A stretch of 64,000 bases of DNA from DATMRF01 sp035566435 (GCA_035566435.1 DATMRF010000114.1:23384-87383); one strand, 5' to 3'. Positions 1 through 10,245 are shown, counted from the stretch's first letter. A program made the numbers and translations. The notes: a model not told the origin generated them from the letters alone.

Positions 1-803
1 GTGAGGGTGAAAAGTCATGCCCAATTTTGAGACTCCAACCGGGTGCGCGACGTGACGGGCGCCACGTGGCAGGATAAGGGAAAAACTGACGAAGACCGGC
101 GGACCTAAGGAATCGACCGGATGCCGTTGAAAACGGTCAACGGGCGATGAGCAGACGTGCAACTGCCACGATCGCAGTCACTAACATAGAAAACATCACC
201 ACATCGACGGTGCCAAACCTCGCTTCCCGTTTGTCGTTCAGGGGGGCGATGGTGGTGCGGATCCATCCGCCTTTACAGGGGGCCAACTTAAAAGCAGCGC
301 GCTTCATAACTTTGAGAAAGCATATACCGGGCCGTCGCCGCGTATTCGCACGACTCGCGAAAAGCCCCGGTCGGGATTGCCTCTAAGTGAAAAAAATTTA
401 GTGTTAAGCAGTGTTAGGCAGTGTTAAGGCCGCGATAGCGGCCATAATGTGGACGGGGTCGGCGGCAAGCGACGGCGCAAGGGTGGAGGGTTTGAGCTCT
501 CATGTTTGTTGGTACGAATCTTTTATTTTGCCGCCCGGGTCGTGGCCGGCGACAGTGGCCTCTACTATGTATGGCGCGACAAACCTTGTCTGACGGCGGA
601 CAGGCTGGGTTTTGGCAGAAGTGGTTGCCACTGGAACCAGAGGGGCCGAACGCCACGGGGCGTGGCGGTCCGCGGAAAAGGCTCTCGCTGTAAAGGGCTG
701 GCGCTTTCTTCTCTGTAAACTGATCGCTTACGTTTTTAGTCGCGCTGTTCTAAGCGGTTGAACTGGTCGATCCGCCTGATTATCATCCCGCCGCGATGAA
801 CCA
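1..803. other. Gene-poor stretch, no supported gene
   Basis: Several short open frames run through this stretch on both strands. None has a recognisable domain, signal peptide, ribosome-binding site or coding-like composition. The only structure I can name is the decamer repeat at 400-429, listed separately. It may be decayed sequence continuous with the broken gene just downstream. Confidence 0.5.
400..429. repeat. Tandem decamer, three units
   Basis: Three consecutive 10-bp units, agtgttaagc, agtgttaggc and agtgttaagg, lie between genes. It is one of several arrays in this window with an exact 10-bp period but a different unit sequence. Confidence 0.8.
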
Positions 804-845
804 GTGAAGAGGTGCCGAGGCAAAGCATTCCGATGCCAAGGGCCT

Positions 846-1250
846 GCTGCACTCCACGTGGTTCCTCGGCCTGCTGCTGGTGGCAGCGACGGTGTTTGCC
901 TACCAACCCGTCTAGAAAGCCGGGTTTATCTGGGACGACGACGCTTACATCACCCAAATCGCTGGCTCAAAAGACAGCCCATCAACCGGGCGCGCCTCGT
1001 CCAGATAAGTCCGTTTGTGGCATCGGCCTGGCCATGGGGCTGTTCACGGTCTGGTGGGAGCGTTACCATTCCGGGACCCAGGGAGGTGTGTTTGCTTTGG
1101 GCTTGCGCGCGAGAGTTCTGATCGCGAGTCATGCGGTGTGGGTTTACGCGGGCAAGCCCGCCGAGGCCCGGGAGGAATTCAGCGAAGTCCTGCGCCTTAA
1201 ACCGGGAGATGCGGAGGCCCAGCGCGAGCTGCAGAAACCGGGTGGTGTTC
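846..1250 (+). pseudogene. Decayed copy of membrane glycosyltransferase/TPR gene
   Basis: Read by eye, this stretch encodes fragments closely resembling the intact protein at 18792-20837. The first, FLGLLLVAATVFAYQPV, is followed by an in-frame TAG where the intact copy has Trp (TGG), then KAGFIWDDDAYITQ. After a large deletion comes GLAMGLFTVWWERYH and VLIASHAVWVYAGK, and after another deletion a single TPR unit, EEFSEVLRLKPGDAEAQREL. The order of fragments matches the parent, so this is a duplicate broken by a stop codon and at least two deletions. No functional product is expected. The parent family is a multi-pass GT-C-like membrane protein with C-terminal TPRs. Confidence 0.8.
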
Positions 1251-1294
1251 AAATCCTGCGCCAGTAACGAAGAATGAGAGATTCAAGCGGGCCC

Positions 1295-3724
1295 TTATTT
1301 CGGCAGACGCGCCTGAACTTGCGCCAGGTATTCCTTGGCCAACTTGTTTTCAGGGTCGAGCCGAAGAGTTTCCTGGAATTGGGCCACGGCCTCGTCAAGC
1401 CGGCCTTGCACGACCAGCGCGACGCCCAGGTTCAAATGGGCCGGGGGATAATCCGGTTTGAGCTGAAGCGTCTGCTGAAATCGGGTGCTGGCCTCCGCGA
1501 CTTGCCTATCGAACGCCAGCTCTTCGCCCAGAGCATAGAGTCCCTCCCAATACGTGGGCCGGAGCTGGACGGCCTTGCGAAATTGTTGAATCGCTTCGGC
1601 GCGGCGGTCGAGCTTCGAGAGCGATTTGCCGATATGATAATAGACGCGGTGGTCCTGCGGCAGCAGCCGGCGCGCTCGCTCGTAATCCGCCAACGCTAAA
1701 ACCTGGTTGCCTTCGCGGTACTGCACCTGGCCGAGTTCGAGCCAGCCCTCGCTTAGATCGGGACGCAATGACACCGCCTCCGAGAGCGCTGCCTGCGCTT
1801 CACCCCACTTTCCCTGGCGCGCCAGCAGACGCCCGGTCTCAAACCAGCCGAGATGATGATGCGGAATCAGCTCGCGCACACGCTGCCAGTGGTTGAGCGC
1901 CCCGGGAAGGTCGCCCACCGCTTCCAGGAATTGAGCGAAGTTTTCGTGCAGTCGAAAATCCTCGGGCGCGCGCTCGAGCGCTTCCAAATAGAGCTTGTCG
2001 GCGTTCTTCGCTGCTGTTCGGTCCATTTGCCGGCGCAAGGCGGTCAACTCGGAGCGGAGCTGAGCCATCCGCTCAGCATTGTTCGATTGGGTGCTCAACG
2101 GAGGTTGAGACATCCGGCGCAGCATGTCGTCGAGGACATCGGCACGGTTCCAATCCGTTAATCCCAGCCGCCGCTCGCAAAGCTCTTGCGACGCCCACTC
2201 CGGAACGCCACCGTTCCGCAGCGTCGTCGGCAAACAAAGCGCTACCTGACGGGCCCACGCAAGAGCGAGACGGTAATTCCCGCTAAAATTAAAGTGCACG
2301 TGCTCGTAAAACCATTCGTGCCCCGGGATTCCGTCCGGACTGTTGGTCGAAAAGAAGTTGGCGGCATCGCAGAAGGTGAGGTTCGGACCCGCAAACTCAT
2401 TTGCCGCCTGGGTGATGATCGCGTTGAGGCGGGATGTAGTGCGAAAGGGCAGGGCATCAAGGTCTCGGGCGAGAGTAAACTCTTTCGATGCAGCAGCGGG
2501 GTTGGTGGACGCCAGGTACCTCTGGGCAAAGCGAAAATGCAGCTCCGCGTTATCAGGGTCGTCGTGAATCGCCCCCTCGTATGCCACCATCTCCGTACTG
2601 AGCAGGGACAGGCCGGGGCGGTCTCCCAGTAGGTTGGTTCGTGAACCCACGCGAATCGATTGGGGCGGGGACGGCCACGTCCCCGGTTCACCTCCTTCTA
2701 CGTCTGCACCACGGGGACTTGGCGGTCCCCGCCCCGCTGCCGACGTCGAGGCAAACGGAGGACAATCTTTTAGATTCACAGCGACGGTGTTCAAGATGAT
2801 GTGTGCGCCCGCGCTCAGACCGGTCCGCAGGATGTCCTCGAGGTTGTTGCGGAAGTTGTGGCGAACGGCCTCACGGACAGGTGCCCCGGGTGCGACCTGG
2901 CTTTTCACAAACATTTCCATACCCGCCCACGAGGAAGCGCCAGCCTGCCCCCGCTTGAGCTTGCGGCCCAACGCGATGAACAATTGGCCTACGCGCGTCT
3001 TTTGAAGAGCCAGGTTCAAGCGAACAAACGTCAACGGTGGGGCGGCGGCCCCGAACACTGTCGTTGCCCCGAACGGGCCGACCATTTCGTTATTACCCAT
3101 ATATACTATCCAAATGTCCCCTTCGTGACGTGCACACTCCCGGGCGATAGGCAGGATGGCGTGAGAATTGATGGCCGTCATGGCGACGCAGACGACCTCG
3201 AAGTGCGCGTTCGGAAACCGTTCCCGCAGCAAGACTTCCAAATAACGCCCGGCGCCGTAAGCAGGCCGCGGGTCGCCCAGTGCTGCCGACTCGCCCAGGA
3301 GGAAGATGCGGCAAGTGCCGGGGGGCTTATGGGCCTCCATTTTGACCGGAGCCGGGCTGCGGGCCAGCTCCGGCGGGAAAAACCGCAGCCCGAACTTATC
3401 GTTTTCCACGAGGAAATCCCTCTCGCCGATACGGAGCGGTTTGAAGAAACTCGTTGGGTACCCGTATCCGGCCACTCGGAGGCCAAGTTCCAGGGCCGCA
3501 AGCAGCACCAGCGGCACCAGCACCAGCGCCGCCAGTCTGAAGACCCATTTTCGTGAGGCAGAAACGGTGACGACGGGTCCTCGCACCAAAGGTTCCGTCT
3601 CCGAGGCAGGGCGCGTTGTCCCCAACGCGCCGTCAAGGGGTTGACGCTCCACTGTGGGGTTTGGCTTCGGTTGTTGGTGTCTTCGCTTCACCGTTAACGG
3701 GTGCAGCAATGAAACTGCATTCAT
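1295..3724 (-). CDS. Membrane-anchored SGNH/GDSL-hydrolase-like protein with C-terminal TPRs
   Basis: About 809 residues from ATG at 3724; a TTG at 3745 is also possible. A basic, proline-rich N-terminus of about 60 residues leads to one membrane segment (VFRLAALVLVPLVLLAALEL). The following domain carries SGNH-hydrolase landmarks: block I as LLGESAALG with the candidate Ser, block III as MGNNEMVGP with the candidate Asn, and a late EHVHFNFSG with the candidate His. The last 200 residues are TPR units. SGNH proteins usually cleave or transfer acyl esters; the substrate here is unknown. Near the middle, residues encoded by 2640-2755 are Gly/Pro-rich and come from a palindromic DNA element (separate entry), so this copy is longer than the ancestral protein probably was. 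The gene stands alone, divergent from the giant secreted protein gene. Confidence 0.75.
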   Translation of the reverse strand: MNAVSLLHPLTVKRRHQQPKPNPTVERQPLDGALGTTRPASETEPLVRGPVVTVSASRKWVFRLAALVLVPLVLLAALELGLRVAGYGYPTSFFKPLRIGERDFLVENDKFGLRFFPPELARSPAPVKMEAHKPPGTCRIFLLGESAALGDPRPAYGAGRYLEVLLRERFPNAHFEVVCVAMTAINSHAILPIARECARHEGDIWIVYMGNNEMVGPFGATTVFGAAAPPLTFVRLNLALQKTRVGQLFIALGRKLKRGQAGASSWAGMEMFVKSQVAPGAPVREAVRHNFRNNLEDILRTGLSAGAHIILNTVAVNLKDCPPFASTSAAGRGPPSPRGADVEGGEPGTWPSPPQSIRVGSRTNLLGDRPGLSLLSTEMVAYEGAIHDDPDNAELHFRFAQRYLASTNPAAASKEFTLARDLDALPFRTTSRLNAIITQAANEFAGPNLTFCDAANFFSTNSPDGIPGHEWFYEHVHFNFSGNYRLALAWARQVALCLPTTLRNGGVPEWASQELCERRLGLTDWNRADVLDDMLRRMSQPPLSTQSNNAERMAQLRSELTALRRQMDRTAAKNADKLYLEALERAPEDFRLHENFAQFLEAVGDLPGALNHWQRVRELIPHHHLGWFETGRLLARQGKWGEAQAALSEAVSLRPDLSEGWLELGQVQYREGNQVLALADYERARRLLPQDHRVYYHIGKSLSKLDRRAEAIQQFRKAVQLRPTYWEGLYALGEELAFDRQVAEASTRFQQTLQLKPDYPPAHLNLGVALVVQGRLDEAVAQFQETLRLDPENKLAKEYLAQVQARLPK
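2662..2735. repeat. Palindromic element inside a coding region
   Basis: Arms at 2662-2685 and 2712-2735 are inverted copies of 24 bp with two mismatches, around a 26-bp loop. Both carry the core GGGGCGGGGAC. The element lies within the SGNH/TPR reading frame and keeps it open. It adds a Gly/Pro-rich peptide that looks foreign to the flanking domain. The same core occurs at 11817-11839 in the NRPS gene. Confidence 0.8.
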
Positions 3725-3926
3725 GTCTGGTCCGCAACCTGCCAATTCAACCCTTCAGGTTTTCGACGCACCTTGCAGAAGTCAGGAAGCAGGAAAAACA
3801 ATAGCCTCGAACCGCAGGAACAATCGCATGCTTTTTTGGCTAGCGACGCTGGGCTCCGTAACATTTCGGATAGCGTCCTGACGTTCGCCTCTGGGAAAAA
3901 ACCTGAAAAATTTATCAAGATTTTTG

Positions 3927-3954
3927 TTGCCAAGAAATCGCGGCGCGCTATACT
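3927..3954 (+). promoter_or_regulatory. Candidate sigma-70 promoter for the giant secreted protein
   Basis: TTGCCA (3927-3932) and TATACT (3949-3954) are 16 bp apart, in an AT-rich pocket of an otherwise GC-rich divergent intergenic region (3725-4119). This would give a leader of about 160 nt before the ATG at 4120. I saw no clear ribosome-binding site close to that ATG. Confidence 0.45.
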
Positions 3955-4119
3955 TTTAACAATTACCACAACTAGTAGTATGCCAGAAGCCCCCCCGAGA
4001 CTGGCTTTGTTCAAGCCAGGGAAGCCCGTTGCCAGTAATGGTTCCTCGTACACACACGGGGCGAGCCTTCTGTGCGGCTGCCGGTTTGGTCGTTTGTAAC
4101 CTCAACCTCAATCCAAAGC

Positions 4120-7100
4120 ATGAAAAGATCCCTCAAGATTATTAGCGGCGCACTGTTGGGCGCTGCTTGGAGCGGTGTTCTCTTCGCTGGGAACGTGACC
4201 TATACCTTCGAGGTGGCCCCAGACCCTCTCGTAGACCCCGAGTTCACCAATGCCCTTGTTGTCGGCTCACACAGCTACGCTTACGGCACCCCGAACTGGC
4301 AAATCTGGTCCAGCGGCGCCGGCGCAAATGTGGGTGGCAACCCGGGCGGCTATTTTTCCATCTCCGATGCCACCAACGGCGGCCAAGGCCTCGCCTTCGT
4401 CTTTCCGGACATTGACGCCGGTGCGCCGTTGAAGGGCTTCGTTATGGACATGGACGTCCGGGCAGGCAACGGCACTTTGGGCCGGCCAGCCGACGGCTTC
4501 AGCATCAGTTTTGCCCGCTCGGGCGATCAGGTGCTGGTTAACGCCACCAACGGAGTATATAACGGCTTTGCCGGCGGCGACGACCTCGCGACTGCGCAGG
4601 GCACCGCGGGCAGTGGTGACGCCGAGAACGGCACCAAGACCGGTGTATCCATCGTCTTCGACGCCTGGCAGGGTAACTTTCTGGCGGATACACCGCCCAA
4701 TAACGGCGTTGCTGGCACCAGCAACGACCGCGAAGGTATTGCCGTCCGCATAGACGACGTGACGCTCATTCAACTCAACCTGATTAACAACCGGAACGGG
4801 GTGGATTGCGTGCCAACGCCGCAAACCACTTTGGCCGACAACGGCAGCGGGTTGAGCATGCAAACCGGGACCAACTCCTTCGTGCTTACTGGCTCAGGAT
4901 GTACGAGGACCTACGGAGCGACCGACGCTTCGGGCACGTATGCGAACCTGGTCTGGCAGCCATTGCACGTCCAACTGGTGCCCACCCTAACCAATACGTA
5001 TAACGTGCACGTGACGTACAAGGGTACTCTGGTGCTCGACACCAACTTGCCGACTTACAACGCTTTCGAGGGCCGATTGGTCCTCGCCGGCCGCACGGGT
5101 GGAAACAACCAGAACTGTCACATCGATAACATCCACCTGGTGACATTGCCGAGCACCAATGCCACGCTCCTTAACATTGTGGGGTTGCTCAACGGCTTCC
5201 AGTTTACCATTCAAGACAAAACGAATGGCGGGTTCGCATCCTACTTGACCAACGTTACTTCTGCGAAGTTCGATGGCGTGGAAGAGATCGCAAGCCCCAA
5301 CATGCACATCGCATACTCCACAGTCACGGGAGATCCGAACGGCCTGTCGGTCGGCGTTTATACTCAGGCAGTATTCCTGGTGCCGAGCTCGGTGCATTCG
5401 GTCTCCCTCGCCTGGAAGGACAGTTTCGGCGCAAGCAGCTTCGGCAACTTTACCTTCACGGTCCCGCCATGGCTCGTACTTCCGCCCAGCGCCGCGCTGC
5501 CGCTTTCAGCGGTCGATCTGACCAAGCCCGGCTTCCTCATTAAGCCCTACCAGACCCTGCAGTTGCAGCCGAACCAGGTGCGCTGGAATGAAGAAATGGT
5601 GGCGGGTTTGCATGGCCCGAACATCGTTGGCGCATCGACCGGGTTCACTACTGAGAACGGGGCGCTGGTTTGGAACGGTCCGCTGGATTTTGCCAACCTG
5701 GGCGCCGTAGCGCCGGGTGCGGTGGGGTCCGGCTTCTTCCCGAATGCCGATCTCAATTCTTCTTTGGACGCGATGGGCATCGGCAAGAACTATCCCTCGG
5801 GTGCCGTTTCAGGCCGAACCGCCTACAGTTATGCCGACAACTCTGCGATGGAAATTTTCAGCTACGTCTATTTCCCGACGAGCGGCCTCTATAACTTGGT
5901 GATCGGCAGCGACGACGGCTACGAGTTGACCGTCTCCGGCAACCCGCGCGACCGCATGGGGGCGCTGATTGGCACCCTCAACGGCAGCCTGCTGCCCACC
6001 TCCGCGGCGAGCCTTAGCTTCTCGGCGATCCACCCGACGGTTGTTTCCGTGCCGGGTGTTTACCCGATTCGTTTGTTGTGGGAGAATGGCGGCGGCGGCT
6101 GCGGGCTCGAGGTTTATACGGCGCCGAATTTTGGCGTCACGGCCGTCCCGGGCGTCAACGCCTTCCTGCTGAACGATACCAACAACACGGCCTCAGGCAA
6201 TGCGTTGATGGCTTTCCGCGCGCTGGCCGCCGGCCAAAGCTCGCCGCCCTACGTCAGCAAGGCCGTGCCCGTGCGCGACGCCATGGACGTCTTCTATAAT
6301 CAGAAAAACGTCATCGAACTCACGGATGGAAGCTTGACCGTCGCCAGCGGCTCCGTGGCGCTTACGGTCGATGGTGTGGCGACGCCCACTACGGTGACCA
6401 CCCCAGGAGGCGGCATCACCCACATAGTTGAAACCGCGGTGCCTAATAGGACGGTTGGGCTGCACACCAACGTGTTGTCCTTCCAGGACAACCTGGCCAA
6501 CAACTACGCTTACACCTGGTGGTTCACGGTCATGGGCACTGCCAACGGCATGGCTGCTGCCGATCCGACCAATACTCCTGCAATGATCCCGGTCGCCAAC
6601 CGGGTTGACCCGAGCACCCTTAGCACGCCGGGTTTCACCGTCAATTCCCATCAGATGCTCTTCAAGGAACCGAACGTTAGCGGCACCGCCGAGCTCGAAC
6701 TCCAAGGTCTGCTCGGCCCCAACATCGCCGTCATCCTCGGGCAGAACACGTTCCACTTCAACACGCCGATGGATTACCGCTTCGCGTCCGGAACCGGGGC
6801 GGGCGGAGGAGCCGCCGGTGAGTGGGCCGTTGACAACGATATGGGTTCGGCCACGTTTGGCTTCCAGCCGCAACGGGGGAGCTCGGCGGGGAACAATATC
6901 GACAACTGCGTTCTCGAAATCGGGTGCTACCTGAATTTCCCGGCCGCCGGTAATTACCTGATGAACCTCAACAGCGACGACGGCGGCAAAGTCACCAGCC
7001 CGAACAGCAAATACCTGTTCGATAAGATGGGCACCATGCTCGGTTTCGCCGACGTGGGCCGCGGCATTGCCGGACCTCCCGGCGGCGTCCCGAACGGCGG

Positions 7101-10100
7101 CACGCCTTTCTTGATTAACATCCCGGCGGCGGGTGCTTACCCCTTCCGTGTGGTCTGGGAAAATGGCGGTGGCGATGCCGCGCTTGAATGGTCGGTCTGG
7201 GTGCCCCAGGCGGATGGCACGGTCGTCCATGAGCTCATCAACGACCCGAGCGCGCCGATTCCGATCCTGGCATCCCAGGTCAGCTCCGTTCAACCTGGTC
7301 CGTATGTCAGCTACGCCAACCCGACCGACCACCAACAGGGCGTCCCCTGGTTTGCTCCGCCCATCGTGAAGATCACCGATGGCCCGGCCCTAACCACCGA
7401 CCCGACGAGGATTGATGCACTGCTCGACGACGGCGTTGCCACAACCTTCAGCGTCCCGCCCAAGGTGGGCAGCGTGACGACGGTGATCCAGCAACTGGAT
7501 CCCAATAATCCGCAGGTGTTCGGCCGCAATCACACCAACACTCTGATCTTCCATGACAGTGCGGGCACTTCCTACACCAACAGGTGGTCCTATAGCGTGG
7601 TTGGCACCGGCCAAGGTTCGGACGCCAGCACGCCTGGCACCATCGCGCCGTACAACCTCGTCACGGTTCCGGCCAGCTTGACGGTGCCGATCGCTTCGCT
7701 GGATCTTACCCAGCCGGGCTTCCGCATCAAATCGTATATGACGGCGAATGGCAACAATAACACGCCCGTCTTCACCGAGCAGCAATTCGCAGGGATGCAA
7801 GGCCCGAACCTTGCCGTCGGCACGCCAACGCCGCCCGCCGGCTATTGGACCTGGACGAACGCCATTGACTTCACCATTTCCCAGCTCAATGGCCCGAATT
7901 CGAGCAGCGCTGAGTGGAACTACGACTTCGCATGGACCAATAACGGAACCAGCGTTTTCGACCCGTTGGTGAGTCCGTTGATGGGCAATGGCTCTGTCCC
8001 GGAATCGGATTTTGGTTTCGTCAACAATCCGCCGGGCACAACGGTGCAGATGAACAACTGTTCCCTGATGATCGGCGCGTACCTCGTGTTCCAACAGAAC
8101 GGCACCTACATCATGACTGTGGGCTCCGACGATTGCTTCAAGCTTACCGTCCCCTACGGCGGTAATATCTGGAACATGTCGGGCTTGCTGGTTGGTGATT
8201 GCAACGCGGGTCGCGGCTCCGCTGGCGCGGGCTTTGGCTCTCGTGGCGGCCAAACGTGGTGTCCGTTCGTCGTCACCAACGCGCCCTGTGCCATTCCGTT
8301 CCGACTCCTGTATGAAAACGGCGGTGGCGGCGGCGGCGTCGAATTCAACATCTGGCAACCTCTGGCCGATGGCTCGGTGGCCTACATGCTCGTGAATGAC
8401 CAGTTCAATCCCGGGTCGATCCAGGCCTTCCAGACCACCACGGCGGTTCAGCCACCTTACGTGTCGTTCATGAACCCGCAGCCGCCTCTCCAGTACGGAC
8501 CGCAGCGGCCGGACTTCGCGCTGTCCCAAAACAACACTGCAGCGGTTACTGGCACGAACAACAGCCCGGTTTCGCAAGACTTCGTCTTCGGCTTGTCCAA
8601 TGCGGGAACCGGCGTTGATACCAACCAACCGATGTCGCTCACCTTCATGGGCATCGCGCAGCCGTTCCTTCTCGCGGTGTCGAACAATACTCTCTACGTG
8701 ACGCGGCCGGCCAATAGCCCTCAATGGTGGCCGTCGGGCGCGTTTGGTCCACTCGTGTTTAACTACACAGACAGCAGTGCCCAGGCTCGGGTGATCAACC
8801 TCGGAACCGTGCTGACGCCGTTCTGGGGCACGCTCGCCACTGGCTCGGTCACGCTGCAAGACCAGAACAGCCCTGGCTTCAAGATGCGCATTTATGCGCT
8901 GGATGACCTCGGCTTCCAGGATATGAATAACCGTTACCATAATGCCGAGCAGGCGCTGACGGGGATTTGGGGTCCGAACGTCGTTAACCCGGCGAACAAC
9001 CCCACCAACGCGAATGTCGGTGGTTACTTCATCTATCCGGGCGCAGGCCCCAGCAATGGTGTCGTTAACTTTGACTTCACTGCCGGGAGCGCGGATGGTA
9101 ACTTTAACGCTCCAAACTTCCCGGCGTTTCCATGGCCGGGCATCAACAGCCTCGCAACCGGCAACAAGCAAAACAGCTTCGTGGGCGAGTTCCTGTCTTA
9201 CGTGACGTTCCCCAGCAACGGCGTCTATACGCTGGGCGTCTCAAGCGACGACGGCTTCCGGCTGATCAGCGGCTGGACTCCGCCATCCCCCAACGGCGCG
9301 TTAGTCGTTAATTCGCCCGCGGCTCTGGCCGGTTCGAAGGCCGCCGCCCAGGACCCGACCTGTAGCTCGTACATCCTGACCAATACGGTCACGGCCAACC
9401 TGGCGGTCGCCTACGGGCCATACACGGTTTCCTCGAATGCGCCGTACGCCGCGCCCAACGAATTCGGCAGCACGAACTTCCAGGGCCTCGGCTTCAGCGT
9501 CGATGGCTGTCTTATCAATAGCAGCGCGAATCTTGCCGGCAAGGTCGCGCTCATCTTCCGCAGCCCGTTCTGCGCTACGCAGCAGAGGGTCGCCAATGCC
9601 CAGGCGATGGGCGCGGTCGGCGTCGTAATAGTCAATTACCCGACCGTCTATACCAACGGGGCGCCCTCCCAGCTGCCCATCGAAGTCGATGTAAACACGC
9701 CGCCGCAGAACATTCCGCATATGTTCATCGAATGGGCGGACGGCTTGAAGCTCTTGGCGGCTGCACAAACGAACCCGCCAAACGTTAGCCTTACCCCGAT
9801 ACAATTCGTCGTGAATCCGCCGGCAGGTAACGACGTGCTCGGCCAGGCTGACTTCGGCAAGGGCGCCAGCGACGTGCTGTTCCCTGTCGTGGTTTCACAA
9901 GCGGGCACCTACCCGCTGCGCCTCACCTGGTTCCAGGGCGGCGGTGGCGCTAACTGCGAGTTCTTCCAGGTCGTCAACGGAACCCGCATCCTCGTCAACG
10001 ACACGGTCCACGGCTCGCCGTTGAATGCCTACTGGCAGTTGCAGACAGCGGTTGTTCCGACCATCAAAATCGTGAACAACCTCAACGGCACGGTAACCAT

Positions 10101-10245
10101 CACCTTCACTGGCGTCCTCCAGAGCGAGAGCAACCTCACTTCGCACACCTGGGTGGATGTAGCGGGCTCGCCGACTTCGCCGTATACGATCCCGGTCCCG
10201 CCAACCGCCACGCCGGTTTATTACCGAGCCAGCTCAGGTCCGTAG
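4120..10245 (+). CDS. Giant secreted protein with four PA14-like repeats and an inserted PA domain
   Basis: About 2041 residues from ATG 4120, chosen because a typical signal peptide follows directly (MKRSLKIISGALLGAAWSG). Residues about 25-335 form a lectin-like beta-sandwich region. Four large repeats start near residues 460, 824, 1183 and 1573. Each opens with a PGF motif, continues with GPNI/GPNV, then SDDG or SDDC, and ends with a PxRLxWENGGGG-like glycine run. These are hallmarks of PA14/GLEYA-like carbohydrate-binding modules, although I assign the family by pattern only. Inside repeat 4, near residues 1735-1890, sits a protease-associated (PA) domain (AGKVALIFRSPFC, then AVGVVIVNYP). 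The C-terminal 60 residues resemble the tail common on secreted proteins of this phylum. The likely role is adhesion or glycan binding outside the cell. A strong terminator follows. Confidence 0.8.
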   Translation: MKRSLKIISGALLGAAWSGVLFAGNVTYTFEVAPDPLVDPEFTNALVVGSHSYAYGTPNWQIWSSGAGANVGGNPGGYFSISDATNGGQGLAFVFPDIDAGAPLKGFVMDMDVRAGNGTLGRPADGFSISFARSGDQVLVNATNGVYNGFAGGDDLATAQGTAGSGDAENGTKTGVSIVFDAWQGNFLADTPPNNGVAGTSNDREGIAVRIDDVTLIQLNLINNRNGVDCVPTPQTTLADNGSGLSMQTGTNSFVLTGSGCTRTYGATDASGTYANLVWQPLHVQLVPTLTNTYNVHVTYKGTLVLDTNLPTYNAFEGRLVLAGRTGGNNQNCHIDNIHLVTLPSTNATLLNIVGLLNGFQFTIQDKTNGGFASYLTNVTSAKFDGVEEIASPNMHIAYSTVTGDPNGLSVGVYTQAVFLVPSSVHSVSLAWKDSFGASSFGNFTFTVPPWLVLPPSAALPLSAVDLTKPGFLIKPYQTLQLQPNQVRWNEEMVAGLHGPNIVGASTGFTTENGALVWNGPLDFANLGAVAPGAVGSGFFPNADLNSSLDAMGIGKNYPSGAVSGRTAYSYADNSAMEIFSYVYFPTSGLYNLVIGSDDGYELTVSGNPRDRMGALIGTLNGSLLPTSAASLSFSAIHPTVVSVPGVYPIRLLWENGGGGCGLEVYTAPNFGVTAVPGVNAFLLNDTNNTASGNALMAFRALAAGQSSPPYVSKAVPVRDAMDVFYNQKNVIELTDGSLTVASGSVALTVDGVATPTTVTTPGGGITHIVETAVPNRTVGLHTNVLSFQDNLANNYAYTWWFTVMGTANGMAAADPTNTPAMIPVANRVDPSTLSTPGFTVNSHQMLFKEPNVSGTAELELQGLLGPNIAVILGQNTFHFNTPMDYRFASGTGAGGGAAGEWAVDNDMGSATFGFQPQRGSSAGNNIDNCVLEIGCYLNFPAAGNYLMNLNSDDGGKVTSPNSKYLFDKMGTMLGFADVGRGIAGPPGGVPNGGTPFLINIPAAGAYPFRVVWENGGGDAALEWSVWVPQADGTVVHELINDPSAPIPILASQVSSVQPGPYVSYANPTDHQQGVPWFAPPIVKITDGPALTTDPTRIDALLDDGVATTFSVPPKVGSVTTVIQQLDPNNPQVFGRNHTNTLIFHDSAGTSYTNRWSYSVVGTGQGSDASTPGTIAPYNLVTVPASLTVPIASLDLTQPGFRIKSYMTANGNNNTPVFTEQQFAGMQGPNLAVGTPTPPAGYWTWTNAIDFTISQLNGPNSSSAEWNYDFAWTNNGTSVFDPLVSPLMGNGSVPESDFGFVNNPPGTTVQMNNCSLMIGAYLVFQQNGTYIMTVGSDDCFKLTVPYGGNIWNMSGLLVGDCNAGRGSAGAGFGSRGGQTWCPFVVTNAPCAIPFRLLYENGGGGGGVEFNIWQPLADGSVAYMLVNDQFNPGSIQAFQTTTAVQPPYVSFMNPQPPLQYGPQRPDFALSQNNTAAVTGTNNSPVSQDFVFGLSNAGTGVDTNQPMSLTFMGIAQPFLLAVSNNTLYVTRPANSPQWWPSGAFGPLVFNYTDSSAQARVINLGTVLTPFWGTLATGSVTLQDQNSPGFKMRIYALDDLGFQDMNNRYHNAEQALTGIWGPNVVNPANNPTNANVGGYFIYPGAGPSNGVVNFDFTAGSADGNFNAPNFPAFPWPGINSLATGNKQNSFVGEFLSYVTFPSNGVYTLGVSSDDGFRLISGWTPPSPNGALVVNSPAALAGSKAAAQDPTCSSYILTNTVTANLAVAYGPYTVSSNAPYAAPNEFGSTNFQGLGFSVDGCLINSSANLAGKVALIFRSPFCATQQRVANAQAMGAVGVVIVNYPTVYTNGAPSQLPIEVDVNTPPQNIPHMFIEWADGLKLLAAAQTNPPNVSLTPIQFVVNPPAGNDVLGQADFGKGASDVLFPVVVSQAGTYPLRLTWFQGGGGANCEFFQVVNGTRILVNDTVHGSPLNAYWQLQTAVVPTIKIVNNLNGTVTITFTGVLQSESNLTSHTWVDVAGSPTSPYTIPVPPTATPVYYRASSGP

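Noticed and set aside
7390..9171. Long antisense frame (about 590 codons) under the giant secreted protein
   Set aside because: It is a by-product of GC-rich codon usage on the other strand: no domain, no signal and no start context.
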